Source: Escarpia spicata
Taxonomy: Eukaryota; Annelida; Polychaeta; Sabellida; Siboglinidae
DNA length: 64,000 nucleotides
NCBI GenBank assembly: GCA_963995525.1
Contig: OZ023213.1
Location: 23,696,598-23,760,597 of the forward strand
Direction of reading: 5' to 3'
Below the pieces are notes generated by a model. It did not search any database. It was given only the letters and a program-made list of their open reading frames with translations, and was not told the origin of the DNA. The position numbers and the translations under genes were made by a program. Of this stretch, positions 18,478 through 29,672 are shown piece by piece (position 1 is the stretch's first letter; every line of letters starts with the position of its first letter).

Positions 18478-19455
18478 CACCGGCCTCGACATTAACACTG
18501 GCCCGATGGCCTTTTTTGAAGCTGTCGGGCCAGTTCGGGCCACCAGTTCTTATATTTTAGTGGCCCGACGGGCCACTGGTTTCCGGTTCTCAAACGCCGC
18601 CGAGACGAAGCGGCGGTCACGGCACGACCGCATCGGTTATCAGATGCAGTTCACCAGAATTCTTAGACCCGACTCAGTTATAGGACATTGTAAACATAAC
18701 GTAGATACTAATTCTGATCAACAATGAGTCCAAACTCCACCACTTATCATGCGGACGACGGCGTGCAAAGCCATCGAATAAATTTTCTAACCACCGGCAG
18801 CGCAGCTTTTTATGACGAGAGACGCCATTTTTAAGTCCCGCCGCGTCCCTTGGACACACTTGGTACGGTGGTTGGAAACTACGTCGACTTTAGCGTTATG
18901 CACGCTTTTTCTTCTCTAGCTATATGAAAGGAATACAGCTTAAATCCAAATTTAACTAGTGACTAAACTAAAGTGACAGAAACCAAGTGTAACGCTGCGT
19001 CAGCAAGGGCAAGGTGAAGGCCACCTATTTTGGGTGGTGGCACCTAGCGAATGAACCGTGAACTAGGCTAATGCCTTGATTGACCTGTACATGAAAGCAG
19101 CGTAAACTCAACTACCTACTCGGACTGACTAGCTGTCGTCACACTGGCCACACTTTATTTAAACTTGGCAAATACTGTATATATGCATCTGAATACACAC
19201 TTGAACAATATTACAATATTGTTAGCTTTGGACATCTCACTTTTAACAATCAATATGTGCATAGTAACTTCTAACAACTTTGTTGGTAAAATTTAAAAAA
19301 AAGACTAATAATGTTTTGCACCTCAGGCTCAGAATGGGCGTATTTTTGACGGTAACACAAAATCCGGGCCAGTAACTTTCACAGGCGGGCCACTAACTTT
19401 TCAAATCTACTGGCCCCCTGGGCCAGTGGATTCAAAACCTTAATATCAAGGCCTG
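18478..19455. mobile_element. Nested hAT-like non-autonomous element
   Basis: The ends share the inverted phrase GGCCT(C/T)GA(C/T)ATTAA (18482-18495; reverse complement at 19440-19453) followed by inverted GGCCC/CACTGGCCC clusters. CAGG-like outer bases recall hAT termini. No clear 8-bp target duplication is visible, so the family call is weak. Confidence 0.4.
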
Positions 19456-19849
19456 CTGCAGCTCACCAACTCTCCTGCAAGGTTTCTACAACCACTGGAT
19501 ATCAGCCTAAATAATAATTGGGTTCAAATTGTACAGTATTTTTAATAACACATTAACTAATATACACAATCTTCACGAAACGGTCTACTTGAATATTTTA
19601 TTTCCAGGTGTTTCTTCACTGGCATGTATGTAGTCTCCACTAAACATGTCAATATTTTATTTCCATCATAACCCTTAATGATCTGTAACTATGATTCACC
19701 AAAAACCATTCCATTAATAATTACAAACTCACAATATAGTCCAAAGGACTTTTAAGTTCAACAAATCTGACGAAACTTGCCATATGCATAATAATAAATT
19801 AACAAAATGTACTGTCTATTACAAACATGTATATAATTATCTATACAAG

Positions 19850-20002
19850 ACATCTTTAAAAATGACCAAATAATTCTGATTATTTTCAATAGTTTTACCG
19901 AAATGTCCTATTACCGAAATGTTTGATTACCAATATGTCTTGTTACCGAAATGTCCTGTTAACAAAATGTCTGACCATGGCCAAAGTGTCCTTTACCAAA
20001 AC
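19850..20002 (-). repeat. Right TIR of the Mutator-like element
   Basis: The reverse complement of the left end, with two more internal TTACCGAAATGTCC-type units, so the TIR is length-variable through an internal minisatellite. Confidence 0.65.
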
Positions 20003-20260
20003 ATCATGGATTCAGGTCAAACACACATATATGATGACTATGTTTGCAAAAAATATATACTATATAGGTAGTAACAAATATGTAATTTCAGAAAATGGTG
20101 TTACAAATCGTACAGGGGTCTATAGCAGGAAGGAGGAAGTCAAATTTGTGGGAATTAGACATGGTTTATTGGATGACATGGTGATCTCAAAAGATGTGGG
20201 TGAGAGAGATTCACACCCTTGTCACACCACCCTCATATCTTATAAAAGTACACATCTCAC

Positions 20261-20485
20261 CGGTCGCAGGCTGATGCATTTGTCTGGGCCCATGTTGCAG
20301 CACAGCCGCTCTACATCTGTTGCCATTTCTCGGCAGTGGCCGCGTGAGCACCAGCTCAGAGCGCCACCTCCCACTGGTCCTTGTTCGCTGCTTCTCAAGA
20401 CATCAAACACAAGGCCTGGCTCTCGCAGCACCATCTTCAGTAGCAGCGTCTTTGCCTGCCCCTCATCCAGTTCGTTAATGTCAGC
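20261..20485 (-). CDS. Exon of the P2X7 intracellular-domain gene (Cys-rich half)
   Basis: The acceptor ATCCTTCTAG precedes a 75-codon phase-0/phase-0 exon ending at donor CCG/GTGAGA. It reads DINELDEGQAKTLLLKMVLREP, then LSWCSRGHCREM, then ERLCCNM and DKC. The spaced Cys pairs (CxxxxC, CC, C) are the zinc-binding signature of the P2RX7_C domain. Upstream exons were not identified with confidence. Function of such proteins in invertebrates is not established; the domain binds zinc and probably guanosine nucleotides in P2X7. Confidence 0.65.
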
Positions 20486-21548
20486 CTAGAAGGATTGCAA
20501 AATAGTAACATTATGGTTATTTAATACACAAAATGTTGGTGTGCATGTTAGATGTTCAAACAAAATACTGTACCTGCGTTTTTATTGTAATTCTTGGAAA
20601 GCTCAAATTCTGCAATGTAGCATGTTTTAGATAACACCAGGCAAATTATGTGTGTGTATGTATGTGTGTGCACGTATGTGCATGCATGCGTATGTGTGAA
20701 TTACATTATATATGGGTCATGTCTAAAGGAAATGTCTATTTTGCAGTGCATTTGGAATAATACATTGTAAATTATTATTTCTGTGTTTGTGTATGTTTTT
20801 GATCAAAATTGGTTGATTAGGTAGTTCATTTTATATAAAGCATAGTTCACAGTTTCAAACTTGGTACCTCAGCATATTCTGTGACGTCATGTACCTGCAC
20901 AGCATTTGGATCATAACATGAATATAAAATCTTTACCCTAAATATTTTGTCACTTGTATTTATAATTGTTATTAAAAATGTGCACTGTGATACAAATATT
21001 TATCTGCAGTTGCTCCTGTCTCTGATTGCGTAACCTCGCCATGCGTGCGCCGTCAGTCCTGTTCAGTGACAGTGATAGCTGCCTCGTTTTCTGCCAAGCC
21101 CTCTCCCCACACCCCTTCCTCTTGCTGCACCCTGTCGTCTAATTGCCCCTCTTCCACTGCAGCTGTTTCCCGGGAACCATTCAAACTCTGGGTAAACAGA
21201 TAATGTGATACGGTAAATAATTTGTGTATATATAACAATAACATTTATTATGTGTACTTAGTCACCATGCAATGATTGACAGTGCATGGCAATACTTTAG
21301 AAAACGTGCTTTTACTGCCATAAACCTTGAAACATTGACGCACACACATTGCAGAAGAAAAGTAAATATACTGTCTTATTTACTTTTATTTCATCACGGT
21401 TGTAGGCCAGTAAGGCCAGTAAAATAAAGACGTCGGAGATCACCCCTACGACCTGCACAATTTCCAACACAACCCCATCAACTAACACGACAAGAAATGT
21501 CCCAGTCACTGAAAAGCGCATCCCCAAACAAAATCAAGCGCGGGCTAC
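20486..21548. other. Intergenic with a TG/TATG microsatellite
   Basis: A TGTG/TATG-type simple repeat lies at 20650-20700. Otherwise AT-rich. A short minus-strand Arg/Gly-rich open segment at 21060-21187 has an acceptor-like edge but was not accepted as an exon. Confidence 0.4.
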
Positions 21549-21894
21549 CCCTCCTAAAAAATACTACAGTTTACTAAAGTAAATTTACTATAGTTTACTA
21601 TCGTAAACACTATAGTAAACACTATAATAAACTAGTGTTTTTGCGGAATATTTTACCATGTTTTACCATAGTAAATACTACAGTTTACTATAGTACAGTG
21701 TAAATACTTAATTTTACTATGATGAATATCACGTTTTACCATGGTTTAGTACAGTGAATACCATATTTTACTATGATTTACTATGGTGAAAGCATGGTAT
21801 AATGCAATATACTATGGTTTACTATAATTCACCATGATTTACTACGGATATATCATGGTTTAGCATAATAAACTGTAGTACATTTTTAGCAGGG
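21549..21894. mobile_element. Palindromic MITE, complete copy
   Basis: Begins near CCCTCCTAAAAAA and ends ATTTTTAGCAGGG; the whole 346 bp is built of TTTACTATAG/CATGGTAAA-type phrases in both orientations, so it can fold on itself. A second copy at 25444-25649 plus 29510-29626 gives the exact outer ends (CCCTGCTAAAAAT). Confidence 0.65.
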
Positions 21895-22269
21895 TACATG
21901 GGTTTGCCTGGGTGTGGTGGGGGTATCTGGTTGTGCCTAGTGGGCTCAGGGTACAAAGCCTTTAGAACAACGATCCTGGTGACCAGATACCATGCAACAC
22001 ACGAACTTACATTTTTCGTTCGTTGATCGACACTCGTCATCAGAATGATTGGGCAAAGGACAGGTTTGTTGACATTTAACCATGAAAATAAACACAAATG
22101 GACACAACACATTGATAACGGATACAATTTTTGCGACGCCTTCGCCTGTTGCAATTTTATGTTCTTTACCATGCAAACATCGACTTCTAAGCTCCTCTGC
22201 CTGTATTCCATTCCTAGTAATTTTAGTTCTTCGCTAACAGTTTCTGGTTGCGGATCCTCATTATCGGAT

Positions 22270-22857
22270 CATTTGATTTAAGAGGGGAAGGGAGGAAGCG
22301 AGAGAGGGAGGGAGCGACGGATATAGAGAAGGAGGTAGGCAGTGAGTGAGTGAGTGACTGAGTGACAGAGAGAGAGAGAGAGAGAGAGAGGGAGGGAGGG
22401 AGGGAGGGAGGGAGGGAGAGAGGGAGAGAGGGAGAGAGAGAGAGATAAGTGGAGAGAGAGAGAGAGAGAGATAAGTGGAGAAGCAGAGAGAGAGAATAAA
22501 GGAGGGGGAGAGGAGAGAGAGAGAATAGAGGAGGGGGAGAGAGTGAGAGAGAGGGGGGGAGAGAGAGTGAGAGAGAAAGGAGAGAGAGGAGAGTGAGAGA
22601 GAGAAAGTGAGAGAGAGGAGAGAGTGAGGGAGATTTGAGAGAGTGAGAGAGAGGAGAGAATAGAGGAGGGGAGAGAGAGGGAGAGAGAGAGAGTGAGAGA
22701 AAGATAGTGAGAGAGAGAGATGAGAAAGAGAGAGGCGAGAGAGAGCGGGGGAGGGAGGGAGAGAGGGGGGAGGGAGGGAGAGAGTGAGAGGAGAGAAGGG
22801 GGAGAGAGAAGGGGGAGAGAGGGGGGAGGGAGGGAGGGAGGGAGGGGGAGGGAGAGT
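22270..22857 (+). repeat. Purine-strand GA-rich microsatellite, about 590 bp
   Basis: Almost uninterrupted GAGA, GGGA and GAGAGG units with rare T. Such homopurine tracts can form triplex (H-DNA). Confidence 0.95.
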
Positions 22858-22900
22858 TATGTGCTAATGTGGATAATATTAAAATAGCCTAAAATTGGGG

Positions 22901-23007
22901 ATGCGACAGCCGAGCTAAATATAGCCCAGCCGCTACGGCCTTATCAGCTGTACTACCGCTGGAGGCCATCGCGCCGGCGTTGTTCAGCGGCAAAGCCGCT
23001 GTCGCAT
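22901..23007. repeat. 107-bp foldback with 10-bp perfect terminal repeat
   Basis: Starts ATGCGACAGC and ends GCTGTCGCAT, exact inverted copies. The GC-rich interior (GCCGCTACGG ... GCGGCAAAGCCGC) can pair further. Looks like a very small MITE. Confidence 0.45.
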
Positions 23008-23446
23008 TTATTTTTGGAGTTCCCAGAAAACCCCTTGTTAAATGACGTTGATGATATTCTCCTCTGGAACCTCAATTTCGAATCTGTTTTGTGCGATGTC
23101 TACAGGTTGAAATATTATTGTTCCGAAATTTATGCATGTCTAAAGTTGCATAATTTTTATCGAAGGTGATTATCTTTTGGCTTCAAACTAATAGAAGTGT
23201 TACATTATATATTGTTCTACACGTGTGCCAAATCTGGTGGTAAAACGATCCTAACATAGTTTAGTTCGACCCTCAAAACGCGAAGATGCAGCCGGCAATG
23301 GCACATCGGTCGGAATTTCATTTTTTTGTGTGCAAAAAAAACATCCTTCAAAAACATCGTACCAGTCAACTTTGTTTATAGTGTGGATGATTGACGATTT
23401 TGATTGCTCAGTTTGTCCACTCTGCCGTGGCTACATCGAACAGATC

Positions 23447-23551
23447 GGGTCACGTGACCCATTTCCCGCCATGTTATTGGCGGAGTCTGGTTTATAAACA
23501 CAATCCACCATGTGCTTTGGTTGTTTTGGTGCCAAAACGTGGATTTTGTGG
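23447..23551 (+). promoter_or_regulatory. E-box/CLEAR palindrome with candidate first exon
   Basis: A 14-bp perfect palindrome GGGTCACGTGACCC at 23447-23460 contains GTCACGTGAC, the CLEAR/MITF-TFEB type E-box. It is followed by TTTATAAA at about 23491 and then CACCATG (ATG 23510) with a 14-codon frame ending exactly at a GTAAGT donor (23551/23552). A T-rich tract ending TTCAG at 23756 could be its acceptor. This looks like a compact promoter and first coding exon, but the downstream gene is not recognised. Confidence 0.35.
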
Positions 23552-23559
23552 GTAAGTGA

Positions 23560-24560
23560 TGTAGGCAACATTTTTTATTGATCTCATTCTTTATTTAATA
23601 ATGTTATTATTTCAGACAAACAATTAGTATGTCCATATAAAATACATCTATAAAACAGTATATCAATGAATAATAATCTTTATTTATTTGTTTTTACTTT
23701 TTGTAGCTATTTGTACAGGTCATGAAATTATTACATTTAATTTAAATTTAATTCAGGTAAAAGATGATGCCACCAAAAAAGAAAAGTGGTTTTGTCAATA
23801 AATACTCATCAAATACTAATTAAAAATGGTTTAATTAATCTACCCTTTGAGTACTGTACATATTTCAGTTTGCCATCTCTAGTTTGTTTATTATTTAATT
23901 TTATGTTTATTCACAAAAAATCCATTAAAATGTTTGATTTAGAAATTATGTTATTAAAAAATAATTAATGAAATCAATTATTTGGGTAATTAATTATTAA
24001 TCTAAACGTTAATTAGCACCACAGTGGAATGAAAACTACACAGTTATAAACGGTTTTCCATGTTAATTATGCACTAAAAAATTCATCTAAATAATGTTAT
24101 TATTAAGAAAGTTATGACAGTTTGAAGTACAAAAACTTTATTATTGGTCACACATTTGGCTATGTTTTACTGTAGAACAAAGGGACGGTAATTATACATT
24201 TTTCGACATTCAAATTGGCATAACGTTCTTAATATTTACTCTAGAACAAATATATGAGCACCATGTTAAAGGTATTTCCTAGGTCTTTGCAGTGGTAGCC
24301 ATTTTTTTATTGAGATACAATGTATTCTAAAAATATTGTCACATACCTACTAAAATGAATGTCAACATTGACAATGCTAACCTCATTCATTCCGAGTCTC
24401 CAGTCCAATTGTGTCATCAGTAAGTCACCAGTGCCACCTGTGATGTAAGAGATGTATATCAGATGTTAGAATAAGATGTAACACAATGAAAGGTTATCTG
24501 AATGAACCCAACTTGAACTTCGAACTTATCTATTGCCGCCATTTGTATTATGAAGTACCA
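23560..24560. other. AT-rich, nothing recognised
   Basis: Apart from the possible second mini-exon starting at 23757, no ORF or repeat could be supported. Confidence 0.4.
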
Positions 24561-24569
24561 GAGCCATTG

Positions 24570-25015
24570 ATGGGGTCAGCCCACTGTTGGTTTTCCCATA
24601 GGCGACCATGTTAACGTTTTATCTGATTATAAGAAAACGTGACCTATAAAATGTCTTAAACTTCTCACCTGCTGTTATCATCATCTCATTGACATGCCGA
24701 TAGATTTTAACAAAAATTGCATACTTCCAGCTCTCGTAAAATGCCTGTATGTGTCACACCCGTCAATATTTACAAATGCCGGCAAGAATTACTCCTCAAA
24801 CAGGTCACACAGGCAAATTGCTGCCAAATATCCTTACGCTTATTCAAATCATCTAGAAATCCACCATTTTACAGTCAACACCTTCTACAATCACACATGA
24901 AAATCTCTCTACTCAAATGCACTTATGTCACAGCATGTGAATTTAAAAAAAAATCATTTCTAAAAAATACACTGCATTTTTCTTCGTGTGCAACGGACAG
25001 GAAGTCTAACTAGAA
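24570..25015 (-). repeat. Dispersed repeat family, copy 1
   Basis: Its reverse complement recurs at 48240-48700 over the full length (for example the phrase TTCTCACCTGC(T/C)GTTATCATC). The inner part also recurs directly at 25177-25354. Confidence 0.7.
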
Positions 25016-25176
25016 CATGACCCCTGATATATATCAATGGCTCTGTGATGTACTGCACTGCATCGTCATCTGGTGCTCAACTATTAAATTAATAATATAT
25101 ATGGTGCCACCTGGGGTGAAAACTGACAAGAAGATTGGGTATTGGCGGATTTGTCATTACTCTGCGAAGGGTCAAA

Positions 25177-25354
25177 CAGGCACATTGCTGTCAAATATCC
25201 TTCCGCTTATTCAAATCATCTAGAAATCCACCATTTTACAGTCAACGCCTTCTACAATCACACCTGGAAATCTGACTATTCAAATACACTTATGTCAGAG
25301 CATGTGAATTTTGTAAAAAAATCATTTCTAAAAAATACACTACACTTTTCTTCG
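25177..25354 (-). repeat. Dispersed repeat family, copy 2 (partial, direct to copy 1)
   Basis: Matches 24810-24986 closely: shared phrases TCAAATCATCTAGAAATCCA and TTCTACAATCACAC at identical spacing. Confidence 0.75.
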
Positions 25355-25443
25355 AGGCATGACCCGTAACTGTGGGCCCCTATACTAGTAGCTACACGAG
25401 GCGGACAAAAAGAAACAAAAAGAAAGAAAGACATGTACGTATA

Positions 25444-25649
25444 CCCTGCTAAAAATACTACAGTTTACTAAAGTAAATTTACTATAGTTTACTATAGTAA
25501 ACACTATAGTAAACTACAGTGTTTTTGCGGAATATTTTACCATGTTTTACCATAGTAAATACTATAGTAAATACTTCATTTTACTATGATGAATATCACA
25601 TTTTACCATGGTTTATTACAGTGAATACCATATTTTACTATGATTTACT
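25444..25649. mobile_element. Left part of an interrupted palindromic MITE
   Basis: Same sequence as the left two thirds of the 21549-21894 copy, stopping abruptly at ...GATTTACT; the missing part resumes at 29510. Confidence 0.7.
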
Positions 25650-25815
25650 CTTCTTCTTCCAATACACGCCTAGCCTCAACATGCTGAGGATAGAGGCGGT
25701 GCCGTGGCATGGCAGGCTAACAGGAAATTTTTTGTTTGTTTTTAGAGTGCAATATATAAGAACACAAATTATTGTGTAAATAAACAGAAATATGTGCAGA
25801 AGAACTTGTTAACGG

Positions 25816-27269
25816 CTAAAACATGGGGTAGTGCAAAGTCTGGATATTGCTTTTAAACGCATCCAGGCTGTTTTGATTTACAATATATTGAGGGAGGGAA
25901 TTCCAAAGTGGAATGCTACTGGGGAAAAAAGAATACAAGTGGTAGTTGCATCTGGAGTGAGGGATAAGGTAAGATAAGGAATGTTGTTTTCTAGTGACTA
26001 CGTTTATAGGAATAAGGTATTGGTTTGCTGGTATACCCACTAGGCCATTTGCTATATTGTACATCATACATAGTTTTGCATCGGTTCTTCTGTCTGATAG
26101 GGATCTCCATCCTAATGTCTGGAGCATGTCTGTTACACTGGAGGTATTGTGGTGGCGATATAAGACATATCGGGCTGCACGGCGTTGAATCATTTCTAGT
26201 TTGTTTATTTGTGTAAGGGTACAGGGATCCCAGACAGTACAGCTGTTCTCCACGATGGGTCTGACATAGGTGAAGTAGGCCTGAGTTTTTATTTGTATTG
26301 AAAGAACTTTGAGATTTTAGGAGGATGAAGCCTAGTGATCTATTTGCTTTTAGACAAATGTTATTTATGTGGGCATTCCACCGGAGATCTGAGGTTATGG
26401 TTACACCAAGATATTTTACCTGTGAAACAGTTTCTAGTGTTTGACCATAAAACATGTATTGATTGTTAATGACTGTTTTGTTTCTTGTTACAGGTATGAC
26501 ATGGCATTTTTGAAGATTGAATTCCATGTTCCAGGTTATGGCCCATTTTCCAAGTTTGTATGCCATAGTGATGGAGTTTGTAAATCAGTTTTTTATGGCT
26601 GACTTTATCAAATGCTTTAGAGAAATCCATCACTATGACATACGTTTGCGTGCCAGACTGCATATGGTTAACTAAGTCATGTATGAACTGAATAAGCTCT
26701 GTCTCGCAAGATACTTGGGAGCGAAAGCCATGTTGAAGATGATAAAGAATGTTGTGTGAATGTGAATGTGCATGTTTCATTATACTACTAACCAAGATAT
26801 GTTCCATTAGTTTTGATGCTATGCATGTCAGGGAAATGGGCCTATAATTTGAAGCTATGTATTTTTGACCATTCCTGAAAATAGGTGAGACATTTGCTTT
26901 TAGCCAGTCTGTGGGGACTTCTCCTGTAGCATATGACTTCTGAAAGATTAAAGTTAGCGATGGCGCAATTTCAACAGCCAATTCTTTTAGAATCCTTGGG
27001 TTGATGTTGTCTGGTCCTTGTGCTTTATAAGGTTTAAGATTTTGTAGGAGTTTTAGTACACCAGCTTCTGTAATTTCTATTTCTGGCATTTCTGGTAGTG
27101 TTGGATTGGCTAGTTTGGTTACTTGGGGAGATGGGTCATCTGTAAAGACTGACTGAAACTGCTGATTTAGTATCTCTGCTTTGGCTTTAGGGTTTGAGTG
27201 TAGGATTCCATTTTGTTTGAGAGGCGATACCCCTGTGTGGTTTGTATGGCAGTGTTTCATGTAAGTCAA
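25816..27269 (-). pseudogene. LINE ORF2 rear: reverse transcriptase with internal deletion, C-terminal domain
   Basis: RT block 27269-26466: QGPDNINPRILKELA, NYRPISLTCIASKLMEHIL, LQHGFRSQVSCETELIQFI and motif A MDFSKAFDKVSHKKL. Right after motif A (near 26577) the sequence jumps to WNMEFNLQKC and VKYLGVTITSDLRW in another frame, so the part with the catalytic YADD box has been deleted. The C-terminal block 26253-25816 (RRAARYVLYRHHN ... FFPSSIPLWNSLPQYIV) ends with a stop. The RT is dead. Confidence 0.75.
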
Positions 27270-27323
27270 GAATATCTTCGCATAACTTTGTTTTTGTTGA
27301 CTATCTTCAGTAGAGGTGACAAT

Positions 27324-28740
27324 TTAATTTACATAGTTCCAGTAGGCAGTTCTCAGTTGTTGCTGTATAGTTTGTTTTAGATGTTTGTATTTTGGAGTGT
27401 GCTTGTGACATTTGTACATTCTGTCCCTTTTTTGCATAAGGTTCTTTAGTGTTGGTGTAACCCAGGGGTATCCGTCCCTACATCTAGCCATTCTGGATGG
27501 TATATACAACCCAGTACCTTTGACAATGCTATCCCGAAACATACACCACAAGTTGTTTGCACTGTTTTGTTCACAGCAATTTTGAAGATTTTTGCTTACA
27601 TCTTTCATATGTTTTCGAAATTTGTCCCAGTCTGCCTTATTGAAAAGGGGAATATTTCTAGGTTTCTGTTTGTGTTTCATTGGATTTATGTCTAGCTCTG
27701 TGTAGCAACAGTCATGGTCTGATATTCCTGGTAATATCTCTGTTCGGTTGACGTTGGTAGGGTTATTAGTGATCATTAAGTCTAGAGTGTTTTCTCCCCT
27801 TGTTGGCTTGTCTATAATCTGGATAAGACCAAGGTCATCTAGAATGTTTCAAAATTTATCATGAAGTAGTATGTTTTGGCAGTTTGGTTTTAACATTCCA
27901 TTCTGCCAGTCCCATCCAGGAAAATTAAAATCTCCTGCAATGAATAAGTGTTGCTTTTGATTTACTCTGCCTAGATATTTCAAATTGTTCTATGCTGTGT
28001 TCATCATTTACGTCAGGTCTGTAGTTGGCACATATATGAAGTAATTTACAACCAGCTATGCTAATCTTAGCCCAAATGATTTCGCAGTCTGTCTCTAATT
28101 CAAATTCCTCTTCACTAAGCAGGTCAGAATGTATTGCAATGAATACCCCTCCTCCTCTCCGTTCTTCTGTTCTGCCCTTTCTATATACATTGAATTTATC
28201 TGGGAAATATTCAGAATCTAAAATGCTATTGCTAAGCCAGGATTCAGTGCCAATAATTGTCTGGTTTGGAGCTATCAATGAGTGAAAGAAATTCTGCCTT
28301 CTTGTTTTTTAGTGATTGACAATTTAGGTTGATGATTCTCAATGGTTTTTTATTGTTAGGAGTATGACGGTAATTGTGCTGTTTCCTTTGATTCGAAGGA
28401 GATGATGTATGAAGTGGATGTCCTAACCCTGCTTGTGTTGTAGGGAGTTGAATGGAGTCATCATTTGATTGAGAGATGTGTTGATATATATTTTTAGAAA
28501 GTTCAATGTCGTCATAATTGAAAAGGGTACTACTGAAATTAGGCATTCCACATTTTAGGCAATTCCATGATGTGTTGGTGTTTTGCATCGTGTCATATAT
28601 TGTGTCTCTGACATTTTCACATTGCGTGTGGAACCAAGTATTGCAGGAGTCGCAACAAATTGCTTTCTGTTTCCATGTTACTGTTTTTTGGCAAACACCA
28701 CAAGGGTACTTGGGTGCTCTGGGGCCGGGATTTAATTCAA
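27324..28740 (-). pseudogene. LINE ORF2 front: PHD finger and AP-type endonuclease
   Basis: On the minus strand 28740-28545 encodes a PHD finger (CGVCQKTVTWKQKAICCDSC, then WFHTQC, then WNCLKC). LRIINLNCQSLKNKKAEF begins the endonuclease, and GTESWLSNSI plus RRGGGVFIAI follow at 28278-27925. 27776-27324 continues with SDHDCCYTELDI and a linker with PWVTPTLKNLMQKRDRMY. PHD fingers in front of the endonuclease are known in some CR1/L2-group LINEs. Frame changes near 28280 and 27850-27925 break the ORF. Confidence 0.7.
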
Positions 28741-29509
28741 TGTCATTTGCCAGTACAAGAAGATATAGTATGATGGGAATTTGTTGGGGTATGCTCTGGA
28801 CATCCTTGATTTATGCAGCAAGTTGATGGACAATGCCTCGATGAGAGAAATCGATCCTGATGTGTTTACAGAAATTTCATGTGAAGTTACATAAGTCATT
28901 CGTACTATTTTTAATCTCTACAAATACAACCATGAGAAAAACAACACTCAGGTAAAACATCCTGTAAATGTAAAACCTAGTATTTCTGTTAGTCAGGAAG
29001 TGCTAGAGTATGGATGGTACTGCTATGTGCTAAGCAAAATAGTAGATAGTGTAGAAGAAAGACTTAAAATGGAAATGTCGAGTCTTCGTCCCAGGGCCTA
29101 CACTGGGCACACAAAGAGCAGCACCATTTACGAGGCCATGTTAGGCAGACCCAAGCCAGGACATTTTTTTATTATTATTTTAAAGTTATATCATGACAGG
29201 AGTATAACTAATTCCTATGTTTATGTACCAGTCTCAGTGTATTTTAACCGATTTGCATGTAGATTAACGGATCATAGGTGCCTTGGTTACCAGCTGTTTA
29301 TTGGGCGATAATACAGTGTCTTGATAAATAATGTTCGTTTTAGAAAGAAATGGGTGTTTTTTTAGTATTTCTGTTGGTTATAGGACGCCAACTAATAGAC
29401 TTATCGAACACCTTACCATAATATAAATCAAATTAAAAACAAGTAAAATAACAACATTAATAGAGGATGATTTAACATTTTCCTGTTCGCGCCACCAGCT
29501 TCTCTATCG

Positions 29510-29626
29510 TTACTATGGTGAAAGCATGGTAAGATGCAATATACTATGGTTTACTATAATTCACCATGATTTACTATTGATGTATCATGGTTTACCATAA
29601 TAAACTGCAGTACATTTTTAGCAGGG
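29510..29626. mobile_element. Right part of the interrupted MITE
   Basis: Continues the MITE from TTACTATGGTGAAAGCATGG to the terminus ATTTTTAGCAGGG. Confidence 0.7.
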
Positions 29627-29672
29627 GTTACAGCTGGTTGTTATGCACTAATGATTCGCCAGTCGACGTACG

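Larger units (their letters stand above)
17198..20013. mobile_element. Mutator-like non-autonomous DNA transposon with long TIRs
   Basis: Left and right termini are long inverted repeats (see separate entries), and the 2,816-bp block is flanked by a perfect 9-bp direct repeat AGGTCAAAC at 17189-17197 and 20014-20022. Long TIRs plus a 9-bp target duplication are the marks of Mutator-like elements. The interior has no transposase. It holds an exon-like segment at 17555-17764 with acceptor CTGATGCTGCAG and donor CACAG/GTATGA (open only in part) and a nested hAT-like repeat. The element sits inside the intron of the P2X7-C-domain gene. Confidence 0.6.
25650..29509 (-). mobile_element. CR1-like LINE inserted into the MITE, minus strand
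   Basis: The insertion is bounded by TTACT at 25645-25649 and 29510-29514, consistent with a 5-bp target duplication. The minus strand carries, from right to left, a PHD finger, endonuclease, reverse transcriptase and C-terminal domain, and ends with a short (GAA)n-type tail at 25650-25660. The right 0.7 kb (28830-29509) is not recognisable as LINE and contains an unassigned + strand open segment at 29000-29311, so a second element may be included. Confidence 0.7.

Noticed and set aside
21060..21187. Possible upstream exon of the P2X7-C-domain gene (Arg/Gly-rich)
   Set aside because: Acceptor-like edge but no frame connects in phase to the exon at 20485 and the segment soon hits stops.
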